This document shows positions 1 through 12,600 of a stretch of 64,000 bases of DNA, one piece after another (the first letter of the stretch is position 1; each line of letters starts with the position of its first letter). Source of the stretch: Aquatica leii (taxonomy: Eukaryota > Arthropoda > Insecta > Coleoptera > Lampyridae); the NCBI GenBank assembly GCA_035610365.1, contig CM069437.1, positions 59,358,093 to 59,422,092 of the forward strand, written 5' to 3'. Made by a program: the position numbers and the translations under genes. The notes under the pieces are model-generated. The model was given only the letters and a program-made list of their open reading frames with translations. It was not told where the DNA came from and searched no databases.

Positions 1-39
1 ATTTTAAAAATATTAGATTGTGTTGGTTTCTCCCTATTG

Positions 40-805
40 GGTTTACACTCGCTCACTCCGGTATCACGTGGTATCGATTCCAGCAGGTGGTCCACTTCCT
101 TTTGTGTTATTGTGTCTCAAGAAACTTGAAATTTATGACAGAGATGTATTTTTGTCGTTAGACACAGTTCCGTAGTCTTTTACTTATAATGTCCCACACG
201 TGTTTAATAAACGAAAGGTCGGGAAAGCTGGGTGACCATGGTAACAAATTGGGTTCATAAAGTGTCTTGCTATGTGGGACGGACATTATCCTCCTGTGGG
301 GCTTCTAACCCACAGTATAGTGCACATGCTGCTCAACAGAAAATTGAACATTGCGCCGTTCCCCACGTCTTCGACTCATACGGTCATCATGCATCCTCAA
401 ACAGAATCGGGATTCATCACTGAATGCCATTCCACATTCTAGTGGATTCGCAATCACTACAATCCTTGATGTCGGTGTTGAGCCGTCAGTGGTAGCACAA
501 GATGTGACCGATATGATTGCAATCCGAAACTTCTGACTGACGGTAAACTGTTCGATGGGTTACAAAACCACCTTCATTACCTAATCATTGATCGGCGATT
601 GATCTGGTACTGGAAAATCGGTCTCTTATTGCCGTAAGTCGAAGATGGCGGTCTAGCACCTCATTTGTTCGCCTCCATCTTTCAGTTCCTTGTCTACGAC
701 GTTTATGACATTTTCTAAACCATGCCCATGATAGTGGATTGGTTCCGGTTAAGACGATTTGCAATTTCCCTGTACGAAAAACCACCTTCACATAAGCCAG
801 CAATT
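40..805 (-). mobile_element. Tc1-like DNA transposon remnant
   Basis: Read on the minus strand, the segment from about 805 down to 590 translates to DRHLRLTAIRDRFSSTRSIA, which resembles the helix-turn-helix DNA-binding part of Tc1-type transposases. Lower coordinates (about 460-40) hold decayed matches to the rest of the family, ending in a stretch like the usual C-terminal 'EVDHLLESIPR' segment. Many stops and frame changes interrupt it, so it cannot be active. Terminal repeats were not identified, and the element may run off the left edge of the window. The family call rests on remembered protein patterns and is only moderately sure. Confidence 0.55.
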
Positions 806-1377
806 TGACCTCTGTCGCATTTGCTTATTTGCTGTAATTTTCACGCTGTCGCACTCAAACATAAGCACAGTCTCAAAATATTAAAATTAACCAAGGCCTG
901 CTCGACATGCACACGATAATGAAGTAGTAGAAACAAAAAAACGTTAGATATGCCATTACCACTTGATCCACTTGAATAAAATTTTAATATTTTTTTACTT
1001 CTGAGCAGCTAAACTTTCCTTGCCAAATTTTGCCATAAAATTCTCACCTTATTCTTGGTGGTGCAAATTCACTGTCACAGACTATATTTAAATACTCGAA
1101 AGCTATTTCTTTTTGGGTAGTCATTAAATGTACTCCCAAGAATCTGTGGTCTAAAATATTAGCAATGAAATGAATCGGTTTAAGGGCCAAATTCTTTCTT
1201 TAAAAAACTCGTTTTTATAAGTAGCTGCCCCGAGAAATCTGTGTATCACAAAATATATACCTAAATAGATATCCTCTGAAAGCAGGCTTTCAAATTCTTA
1301 CATTTTACATTTAGGGAACAAAAAAATTCGTATGGAACTTAGTTCGCCGGGTGAATATGGCGGGTGTTATTATTTAA

Positions 1378-1560
1378 AATGCACCCCACGCTTTTTACTC
1401 TGAATTATAATTTTCTTTTGAAGTGACAAATTATGATTGATTGTTCGACCTTCTACTACTGTATTATAAACTCTTTGTAATTAAACATTATTTTCTACTT
1501 TTTAGTTCGGTTAGCTATAAAAGCGCGTTTTTTAGTTTTTTAAACTTATTTATTTCCTTC
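1378..1560 (+). repeat. Dispersed repeat beginning TGCACCCCACGCTTTT, diverged single-arm copy
   Basis: The stretch begins TGCACCCCACGCTTTT and ends near a TATAAAAG-containing segment at about 1516-1545. The same order of motifs occurs at 18303-18460 (+) and inverted at 17745-17898. This copy is more diverged and carries different sequence in its middle. It is a dispersed repeat with no coding capacity. Confidence 0.7.
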
Positions 1561-3299
1561 AGTGACATTTACCACTCTGAAGATGCAAGCTGCAATGTCT
1601 TGCGAAACGTCAGTTTGGTTGGGTTCACGAACGACAATACGGCAAAGGGCAAGTTCTACTTCTTGTTTTGGCTCTCAAGCAGAGACTAGGACCAAACCTA
1701 AATCTGGATTGTCTTTTTCTGTTCTAAATTTTTGCTGATATAGCAGTTTGGTTTGTATATATTGTCGCATTATCAGTCGGCTTGGTTCATATACACTTTG
1801 AAACTTGTGAATGAGCATTATCTAAAGATTTTTTCTTATACTTTAGTATGATCACATACGGCATTCGTACGATTCCCATATATAAGAAGTTTAGAAAATC
1901 TTTTCATTTCGTGTTCATCAGGTGGTGTTTAGTCATGTAAGCTGGACTAAGTGGGTGTACCACTTCTGTAGTGTATAGATTTGTTTGCTCAGTAACGTAT
2001 CTAAATGCGTTGCTATTCACCAGAGCAAAATAAATTCATTCAATATTCTAGCTACACCTATGACATCTGCTGTTTTAGTAATTGCACTTAGTTGTTGTTT
2101 CCTTTTGGGAGTTTCCTGTTGACCATCTTTATTTTGATTCCGCGGATATCCTGCTTAGCTTGTTCATTACTCAGATTGCACTTTGACCCTGAAAAACTTT
2201 CAAGTTTTTAGAAAACCACTTCATTAAAAGGCATTCCAATTCTTTTTAAGTTAGTGCTTTTTTTGCGTCATATATATTCTTCAAATGTTTTATCTTATTT
2301 TATTTTTGTTTTATTTCCTTTTCTGATTAGTTTTATCAGTTTTAGCTATTTTAAGTATGCTCGTCTTATTAATTTTCTTCTAAGTTTGTCGATGTTTGTG
2401 TTTGATTGCGTTTGATAGACGTTTCTACCTCAAAGTTCTTTTCTTGATCTATTTATTTAACTTGCTGGTAATAATGTTATACTTTCCATTTTATGGTTTG
2501 TAAAGGTAATTTTGTTGCATTTAAATATTGTCACTACTATATTCTATTGCAATGTTTACTATTGCATTACGACTAATGTATAGAAAAACAATCAGTTTTT
2601 TGGTGTCTTCGCCTGATAAGTAATACTGTTCAGATTAAAATGATAAAAGTCAAGTATGATATCAAAATAGGTTAATCAAGTATATCTGTATTACAATTAC
2701 GGAATGTATAATTATTGAGCAACAACAAATAATTGTCTCATGTTTTTTTTATTGTAAAATGTTCTTTGCAAAATGATTTTAATTTTTTTGGTTAATTTTG
2801 GTTGGTGGAAGTCTAGTTTTTGGAAGATTCTTTACACTGCCGTGTTACCGAAATATTGTATTTAACCCTACTAACTGTTGATTGACTTTTGGACTTATCC
2901 GGGTATTTTTCTTTAAAAAGTTGACACATTTCTTTGTCTCCATAACTAATCATCATTAAATTGTAACGTTTTTATTAAATATTAAGTAATTGTAATAGCA
3001 AAGGCTTTCACTAGCGCGGTGTATACTACGATAAGAACTTTTCCGGGTTTGGTCTGTCTCAATGTTTTAACCGAACTTGCCAACGTTTCGCCAATTTTCT
3101 TAAAGGCGAAAGAAGTCAAAGAACTCAAACAACTTGTCAACTAAGACAGATTCTGAACTTCATAGAAGCGACTTAATAGAAACTAGTTTTTCTCTGTCTG
3201 TACATAAAGAAGTATCGTCGCGGTTGGTTGAACCCGACGCTAATTGGGGCAACTACCAAAGCGTTATTAAAATTTATGTTGTGAATTGTGGTGAAATCA
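1561..3299. other. Non-coding stretch, nothing recognised
   Basis: AT-rich sequence with no convincing exon, RNA gene or repeat structure. The small open frames here have no recognisable protein features. Confidence 0.4.
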
Positions 3300-4260
3300 T
3301 GTTCAACATGTTACGAGAATTTTCTCGTAACTTAATTGAATCGGCAAGCGGATCTCAGGTCTTGATGTGATAATTATAAAGACACCAAAACGGTTGGAAA
3401 CTAGAATGGAAGACACCGTTTAAATTTATCCAAGGCTGAAAGAGAAATGACAACACAGGTTGTAACACGAATATATTTTTATTTTATCACAGAGAGGTTA
3501 GGAAAGAGAAGCGAGGTAGATTTACATAAATGCGATCAATTGCTAGTATGTAGGTATGGATCACAAACAATTGTTGATGCAAGCCTTCTTCGGTTGGGCA
3601 ACACGTCGTACATAAAATTAAACTTGTCGGCCTAACTTTTACATTCTAAAAGAGCAAATTTACATTGGTAAATGTAATACAAATATGTAATATCTTGATA
3701 AATTAAGAGAACCCGAGCGCACCCTATGATACTATATTACATACAAAAAACGTTTTATAGTTAATTGTGACAACAACTTGATATGTACGTACGTGCAAAC
3801 GACTGACAATGTAGATAAAAGAAAATTAGAATAAGTACAATACCTACAATAATTTTTTCCTTCGAAGTATATGGCTAGCTAGCGGCACCTACTCCAGAAT
3901 TTCGTAAAATTTGCTGAAACAAACAATGATTTACATATGACGTTATCACAAATAACTTCTCTTCGCTTCATACGGTTTATGAAAAAAAACTTTCCAATAC
4001 GGTTATAATTGTAGTAATTAATCGAAGGTTTAGATATCCCTAATCAACGTAGGTGCAACACCCTTTTCACTACATTGTTGATTGTGATATGAACTAACAG
4101 GTGTTAATATCTCCGTATTAATGGACTGCGTGTGAGTATCTAAAATTGCTAATCACAATTACGAGAAAATCAAATTAAATCACAAAAATAGAATCAATTC
4201 TTACCCCAGAAAGACTTATATAAGTAGGAAAAGTTCTACACCCTTTTATATCGTGGATGC
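3300..4260 (+). repeat. Dispersed repeat family, copy 1 of 3
   Basis: About 0.9 kb aligns by eye with 12570-13560 and 61020-61880. Shared landmarks in order are a GTTACGAGA-like start (here an imperfect palindrome at 3310-3333), GACACCGTTTAAAT, AATATATTTTTATTTTATCAC, TCTTCGGTTGGGCAACACG, TTATAGTTAATTGTGACAAC and TTCGTAAAATTTGCTGAAA. No protein is encoded. Size and layout would fit a solo terminal repeat or a non-autonomous element, but I could not fix the ends or a target duplication. Confidence 0.65.
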
Positions 4261-4859
4261 GCGTGAATATTTAGAAAGCCAGGCACGTACGTTAGATGAT
4301 TACCGTACCACATGCACCGGAAAAATGGTTTCACTCCAGTTGACAGCCATCAACCTCGATGTAGCGACAAGTGGGCGTTCCGGGACCAAATTTATGCGGT
4401 ACGAAAATCACAGCGAAACACTTAACATAACAAGCAACAGCACACTTAGAAATACGCTTTTTCCTCAGAACGATCATGTTCTGAAATGTGTGTGATAACG
4501 GAACGACCAGTTTTACCGATGTGAACTAAACTATAGGAGCAAGGAATTTGGTATAGGTACAACTTGACACGAAAGTGTAGGAAATTCATCTTTGAGACAT
4601 GAAAGAATCTGATATATTTTATCTGTCGAGTTGATTATGGGTTTGATGCTATTGTTACGAAAAAGTTTTTCTATTTGATCTGTGGATGACGAAGTTTCGA
4701 GTCTAAATTCTAAGGTTGGCAAATACAAAAACCGCGACGAACCAAAGATTCAATAATATAACGTTTCTGTGCAGGATAATGAGACAAAACATGAAAATAT
4801 TTATATGAGACCATAGGAAAGCTAAATTTAAGAAACGAATACAACAAACAACAGAAAAG

Positions 4860-5410
4860 AATGAAGTAATAGAAATAATTTATGCTAATACATTCCCTAA
4901 CGAATATAGAAGGTCAAATAGTAACAAGTAAAAAAGAAATAGCAAAATAGTGGTAGACTTGTACGACAGAAAAGTAAAATACAAAAAAAACATAATAACT
5001 ATAGGCTGAGACTTTGGGAAGTGGAGAACGCAAAAATATGAAAACAATCAACGCTGCTGGAGAAGATGGATCAACAGCCGAAATGATCAAAAGTATTATA
5101 CATCACACTAGTAATGTGTTGTGGGGCGGAAAATTGGACATTCGCGAAAAGAACGTTAATTGAACTTCCTAGAACGAATAAAAGTAACAGATGTGGTTGT
5201 ACATGCAACGAAACTATCTAGGTCTTTTGTTGGTCAGATCGTTAAAGAAAAAACAGACAAATGGCATAAACGAATCTTTACTTGGAGACTATACGAACAC
5301 CGCAGACAGTAGGACGCTCCCAATTGATCTGGGTTGATGGTATAAAACTAACAGCGGGCATTGATAAGAAGAGTAAACAGACAAATGTGGATAGCAGCAC
5401 AGATTTTTTT
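4860..5410 (+). mobile_element. LINE 3' fragment, RTE-like C-terminus
   Basis: The segment 5120-5160 reads like the GAE(S/N)WT motif that follows the reverse transcriptase in several LINE clades. The segment 5290-5345 translates to RTPQTVGRSQLIWVDGIK, matching the common C-terminal 'GRPxxRWVDDIK' pattern. A decayed GEDG..AEMIK motif lies at about 5058-5090. The frame changes several times, so this is a dead fragment. The clade is uncertain. Confidence 0.5.
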
Positions 5411-5439
5411 AACTTATACAGTAGCATTTTTATATTTAT

Positions 5440-6376
5440 AACAAATCTTTTGAGTCTTCGTTAAAAACACAACTGACACACATGCAGCTATTTCATCGAC
5501 TTCTATTTTACCAAATTCATCATTCGATTTTTGAGCCATTCTTCAGATTTTGTTTTTTATTCTACACTGCAACTTATAATAAGCAATTTTTACCACAACA
5601 TCCAGTTCTTTACTGCTGTAACCAATTACAAAAGCGACACCAATCAGACATGTGAAACCTCGCTTTTTCCACGTTTCATTTCTTGAAACAGTTTTGTATT
5701 ATCCTGTTTAACGGTTTGCTCTGTTTCTTCTTCAACAGATTTTTCGATAAGCAGATCACTAACAGTTTCGACGCACGAGTGTATGAGTCCATAAAACTTT
5801 TGAGCATTTTCTTCTTCTTAGTCCTCTAGTAGCTAGGTAGCTACTGACTGCCTAAGACTTTACATTATTATTGCCATGTTTGCACTTTATTAGCATCGTA
5901 ATACCCGAAACTACAAAAACATTGTTGATGATTTTATGTTCTATATAATTATCTTGCGCCACGACGATCTTTGTGTAGATGCTCTAAAACTTAGTGGTCG
6001 GAAGATTGTTTTCTCTTAGACCGTGCTTTTGTGCGCTTTTAGCAGTGTTTTTAAATGTCATTCGGGTTCATTGTAAAAAACAAAAAATGAAAGCAAAATC
6101 GAAAAATGACAGCAAAATCAAACTAGCTATGTTAATCTGCTCAGCGCAAAGCCAATTGTTTTTTCGCTTGGAGTTTTAGAAACATTCTTGTAATGGCGTG
6201 CTTCAAGAAAATGTAAAAACTGAAGAACTTTTTATCTTCTTTCTGCCATATCAGCCGACTTTGTAATCAGTTTTTTCAGGTCAGAATCTTCAAAATTTTG
6301 ATTATTTTTTAACGGTAATTGTTTTTGGAATACTCTTTATTTAGAGACTCTTTAAATACGTCCATACTACCGATAC
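5440..6376 (-). other. Unrecognised region with short coding-like stretches on the minus strand
   Basis: Minus-strand frames around 5800-5650 and 5560-5470 read as charged, protein-like segments, for example EEENAQKFYGLIHSCVETVS and MAQKSNDEFGKIEVDEIAA. They are separated by stops, have no clear splice sites and match no family I know. This may be a decayed gene or transposon open frame. It lies upstream of the DCAF11 exons, where that gene's missing 5' exon would be expected, but I could not find that exon on the plus strand. Confidence 0.25.
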
Positions 6377-6611
6377 TTAACACTAGAACCGCAAATACCT
6401 AAAAGTGCCACTTGTCAAATTGACCCATTCTATAATTTAACAGTTTAAAGTCGGAAGCAAACTTTATTTTGAAAAATCTATTTATTGAACATATATTTCA
6501 AAAATCTAATACTAAAAAATTATGCAAACTTAGGTTCATAGAAACACAAAGTTAGAACGTTTTAAACTTCACGTAGGGTCAAATTAACTCCTTCGGTGGT
6601 TCTAGTGTTAG
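6377..6611. mobile_element. MITE of piggyBac type (about 235 bp)
   Basis: The left end reads TTAA-CACTAGAACCGC and the right end GGTGGTTCTAGTG-TTAG, giving terminal inverted repeats starting CACTAGAACC. A second inverted match lies inside them (GTCAAATTGACCC near the left end, GGGTCAAATTAAC near the right). The flanking TTAA (6377-6380) and TTAG (6608-6611) fit a TTAA target duplication with one later change. No coding capacity. It lies about 90 bp upstream of the first recognised DCAF11 exon. Confidence 0.65.
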
Positions 6612-6696
6612 TAGAGCTAGCAATTTTTCATAATTCTTTAAACTTTATAAACGTCGATCTCAGTCAATATCGATTAACATTTATTTCTTTTGATAG

Positions 6697-9600
6697 ACAA
6701 GTGAATTTGCTCAAGCTACGAAACAGGCTTCCGGAACAGGAATTTCAAAAAGTAAAATGCCACAGGACAGTATAAGCTCTATGATATTGAGTAGAGAAGT
6801 AAATTTTTATCATGTTTTGATTACGTATACGACTTATTTTTTTAATGTTTCAGAAAGGAATGTGTACATATACTAGTTTTTCACATGCAAACAAGTGTAA
6901 AATAGCTAATCGATTTTTACCAAATGACATGGCTATCTTGGATTGTTATGGTGGAAAGGCTTTTTGTGGAATATATTCGAAGGATGGAGAGTACTTCATT
7001 ACCACATCTCAAGGTATGAAAAATTTTTACAATATACTTTATGATAATAAATTAAAACATAACTCAAATAGGTTTTTTGTGGGTTGAGCATTATTTGACT
7101 AACTATTATTGACTAACATTACTTTGCAGTGAAATTTTTAAGTTGCAGTTGATAATATAGTAACAAAACAATTATTCTTTGGGTAATTAGGTGTGTAACT
7201 AAAATATTGGTGCAAGTGGTCGTAAGTGATTTAGTCGTGACTAAAGTTTAATCATAATTATTAGTCAATTTTAAGTTGTGCTCAATTGGATGTACCATTT
7301 ATGCGTGTCACTAATTTTGTTGTTGTAATATGCTTGGCCATTTGCGTTTTTATACATTTACTATTATAGCAATTGGACCTAATATTCTTTAATTCGTGCT
7401 TGAAACAAACAATTTCTGACTTAGAACCCCCATCTGCTGCAGTTTTTTGTCTGTATCTATCTATAGGCACTAAGAACGGCTGTTTAAAGGAGGTTTTACA
7501 GTGGATTTTTAACTACCAGCCAATATATTTCATCTTTCTATTCTAAGCCAGAGTTCGCTGTTTTTTATTGACTACATCTTTGCTTTACACTATACAACCA
7601 ATTTTTGACACAAAAATTTCAATGCTAATAATGACTGAAAATTACGGACAACCTTTTATAAGCAAAGTGTGATGGCGGTGCCACCTCATAGTATAAAGTT
7701 ACTACGTATTAAAAGAACCGTAAATAGCTAATAGAAAACGTAAGTTGGTTTAAAACTCGCGTAGTTCAAATTAGTTTTGAATAAAACCTTGGGCTAAAAC
7801 CATACGTAAAAGACATTGAGGTAAAGCAATTGTGAAAATTCCACAAGAGCAAACCACTGGACGGCCGTCTCGATCTTTTGGATCTCATCAGCAGCGGGAG
7901 ATACATTGTAATGTATTTCTACAATTGCAAACGCGTTTATGGTTGCTGTACTATCTTATTTTATTACAATAGTGGAAAAATCAGACAAACGAGTTTAGAT
8001 GGTTTTATTTTTAGATCGACAAATACGGTTGTACAAATCGGGAGGAAGTTCGTATAAACGTTTAAATTCATTTTATGCTAGAGATGTTGGCTGGAGTATA
8101 ATCGACGTTGCATTTAGTCCAGATCGCGAACATTTTGTCTATTCAACTTGGTCTTCATCTTGTAAGTAAAATCAAAAACATTGAAGCTATTACTTATTGC
8201 AAAAATTTAGTACATCAGTGTTCTGTGCTTGGTGATTCGGATAACCAAGAACCGCTGTGCCTTGTAAATACGGGACGTCGTTTTTGCGTATTTTCCGTTA
8301 TATTTTCGTCAGATGGAAAAGAAATTTTAGGAGGTGCCAATGATGGATATATATACGTTTATGATAGACAAAGTAATAAAAGATCTCTTAGGGTAGGGTA
8401 AGCAATATAATAATTGTAAAATATAAAAAGAAAACTGACGAGTAGATACGAGCCCACGAGTATGATGTTAATAGTGTTGCATTTGCCGATGATACTTCCC
8501 ATATTATATATAGCGGAGGAGACGATGGTTTAATTAAAGTATGGGATAGAAGAACGTTAACCGAGGCAAATCCCAAACCTGTTGGTGTCTTAGCCGGTCA
8601 TATGGATGGTATAACATTTATTGATTCACGGGGCGACGGAAGACATCTTATATCCAATAGTAAAGACCAAAGTATTAAGCTATGGGACGTACGTATTTTT
8701 TCTGCGCAAAGTGCTGCTGAAAATACTTTGAGGGCTGTGCACGATCAAACGTGGGATTATCGTTGGCAAGAAGTTCCTAGAAAATGTAAGGTTTGTTTAT
8801 ATGCACGTACGTGATTACACCAGGTATTTTTTAGTGTATAGTTCTAAGAATAAACTAGATGGCGATACTTCCATTATGACATATAAAGGGCACGTTGTAA
8901 TTAAGACTTTGGTAAGATGTAGGTTTTCACCAATTCATACAACTGGACAGAGGTATATTTATACAGGTTGTGGTGTTGGTCGAGTAGTTAGTAAGTTGAA
9001 AATAGGTATAAAGCGATGGACTTTTTTTCTCAAGACAATTTTTAGTTTACGATGCTTTAACGGGGAAAATCAAGAGGGAGTTAAATGGTCATAACGCTTG
9101 CGTCCGAGATGTTGCTTGGCATCCTTATAAGAATGAAATTATGAGTTCTTCGGTAAGTGCTTTATGTTTCTGTTATGTTGATGTTCAGGGTGGAAAATCA
9201 GTGCGGGATTCTTTAATTATTGGTTATTCAAGATAATGCAATTGTAACTTGTACGATTTATTGCTATGATCTAAAATGTTATTTTTTCTGTGTCGTACTC
9301 AATTTTGGAGATGTTATTAGAACACTCTTGACATTTTTTTTAATACACTGTGCTGGTAATTGGTGTCTACCGTATTGACGACGAGTCCGGTAAACACACG
9401 TTTATGGGCTACATGTTTTACTTTACACGGCCGCTAGCACGTCATGTCAAATACATTTTCAAATTTCCTGGTTTTTTGATTATATAAAAATTAAATGTAA
9501 AAATTACTTATATTGACCTTTTTTTACCGCCAATGTCGGTTTTTGTAACTATAATTTGGATCTACCACAAGGGTTGTCTTTGTATTTAAAAAAGTTGGTA

Positions 9601-12600
9601 TAATGGAATCCTAGTTACTTTTGATACAATTCTTTAAAGTTTAAAGTTTGAAATACGTATCTATTTTTTTTTAAATTACCACCTAATTAATAATATTAAT
9701 TATGCTTATACGTAATTCATTAATCATAGTACTTCTATTGTTATATATCATTACTGATATTTGAGGTTATAGCAAAATAAAAAATCACAAAACAAATTTA
9801 AGGTTAAATCAGAATTTCCAATATAAACTGAGCTAAACAAATAACACTCTTGAAAGGTAGACCGTAAGTAAAGCAGCGCTATTTATTGCGCAGGCGTGAA
9901 AAAGGTCAACTATTGACACGGTTTCCAGAGAGGTTTTTGTCATAGTAAAAAGGCATAGCAATCTTTTTTAAAGTCAAATTTTTATATTTACATTATCCCA
10001 AATAATTTGCTTTTAAATAATTGTTTCAGTATACTCAAAAATCTGATACGTCACTCGACCAGTAGACGTTTTATGGCATCGCTAGTTTACAGGCCTTGTC
10101 TTATCGGGCTCATCGTTCGTTCATGTAAACGTTACTACTGGTCTATACTGTATTTAAACTTAATTTAAGTGCCGGGTAAACACAGACACGAATGTAACAC
10201 GTGAATCGTCTTGAGCGCGAATAACCTGGAAGACGCGCATTAAGGTGATGTGATACCCTATTTTAATATTGGAGTATTTAATCCATATCAAACCACTAAA
10301 TACGCTTCTGTAAGATTGATCAAAGTTGCCAGTGATTTACTGGCGATTAGCCAATAGAATGCTGATTATTCGAGTATCTAGCGACAACCAGTGTCTATGT
10401 TGCACTTGAATTTAGTTTGAATCAAGTATAACATCTGTAAAATATGTATCCTATTGTCATACCTTGGTAACAAAAAATAAAATAAACTAATTGGACACCA
10501 CTAGCTTAACATATAATGTCTAGTAGTAAAATCGAAATTTGAGAGCGTTATAACACTGAACTTCGGACTATAATTGTGTCAGAAGTAGTGATAGTTATCA
10601 TACTCCCCGTAGAGAAGTGATCGATTTGAATTCTGTGTCCGCCTCGCCTTGTAAAACGATGGTTAGTATATACATTGGTAGAATAGAAGCGCATTTTGTG
10701 AATTACCAATCACGGCACATGTGGGCGTGGCAAATGTTGAGAGTCAACTCTATTGAACGTGATTCGTCACATTGAAGGAATAATGAAAATGCACGAACCT
10801 AGTAATCTAAAACATCGTAGAAGGTCTGTTTTGAAGCGTAATATGAATTTGCAAACTATTTCAGCCAATAGTTGGCGAGAGACAGTCATTTGAATCGGTT
10901 GCGATGCGTGTGTAGTGTAATATGCAAAAAACGACAATTAAGCGTGATAAAATTCTTCGTTTGACACCGAGCGAAATTAATTACAGAATCGGAAATTTGT
11001 ATAGTGACTTCTGCATTTTCCAATGTGAAGAAATGAGCATTTGAGTTTAAACTGCATATAAAGAAGCTTTGTGCAAGACGAGTGCTGCGCGTGTTCACTG
11101 CCCTACCCTACTTGACTTTCGGAGTTCCATATTTTTTGTAAGTTCAAAATCTTTTTCTCTGGTCGAGGTTGTTAGGTGCTAAAATATATTACCGTATAGT
11201 TATCTATATAAGATAACATAAAGATGTTTGCTCGGTTTGTCCAGTGAGATGAGCGTGGAAATTCGTGAATTTTGGATGTCAAAGAAAATCAAATAAAGAC
11301 AAAAAGGATACGACGTTTAATAGCTTCTAGCTCCTGATTCACCAAGAAACTCATCCGGTAGCTTTGATTCTCATGGGACTTACCTTTGAGAATTTATTAT
11401 CAACATAAAATCTAAAAATTATACTTAAACAAAACAAAAAACAAATAAATGCAACGCAAATGACGATTAACTAAAGTCAAATCGTAAACTATTACTAGCA
11501 TTCGTAAAATGGAAACAAATTATAACTACTCTTCCGAGGAATTGTTTTTCCACTGGTTGTTACATGCCAAAGTTAACACAAAGTCACTGCCTGAAATGAG
11601 GTAACATAAACGGTGTTGTGCCACTAGCTCAATGGAGAAGGGGTGGGTTGTATTTAAAAGTTTCGTGATTGAATTGGATTAACTTGACGAAAACACAAAA
11701 TCGAAAAGTAATAATGTCGAAATCAAAGGGCGCCAGGAAGGAGTAAAGCTTAAAGGACCTCTGGCCCTTGCCAACCACAAGTCCGCTTCTGGAGGATACA
11801 CCCTAAACGGACTTACCTTGATAGAGTGTATCTCACTAAAATCTGTAATAAACTAATAACGTTACACACGCGGAGGCCGACGGAATTAAAAGCTCTTTAA
11901 GAAGTGCGATAAAGAGGTAATCAGTCCCCATTACGTCATATTTATAGCATTTGGACACAGCATTTCGCTTGTACGTGAAAATGTCAAATTGACAAAATAT
12001 TATATTACAAGAATTTAAACTGCCTAATAAATTAAGATAATGACTTAATTTTTCCACGTAATCTAAACGATTGACACAAAGAAATCAAAGTACGACTGTA
12101 CTGAGAATGCACTTGAACAAAGAACTTTTGAACCAACTTAAAATAAACAAACGGCGAAAATATATTTAATTACGATTATATCTCAGAAGGGAAACATAAA
12201 TTACAACTGGAATTCTCAACAAACCAAGTGAAATACTCCATAAACAAAATCGCGAAATCAGATGGTTCACGGCGTAACAAAATACAAAACTTTATCAACA
12301 ATTTACATTGTAACTTTGAATTTAAAAACGTAAAATAACTTATTAAACTCAATCTAAAATCCTATTAAAACAAATTCAAAATACATTAAATGAAAATCGT
12401 CAATCCAAATACTGTGTCCGTTACCAAAAATTACTTAAACAACCAATCGAAGAAACCCAAAAAAAAACAAAAACGAATACTCAGCCAGCAGAATCGATTT
12501 ACGGGGTCTGACATAAAAAGATAACTGCTGCAATCCCCAAACGCAGGTTACATGGTTTACTGCTTCTACTGCGTTAAATTCGTTATGAGAATTATCTTGT

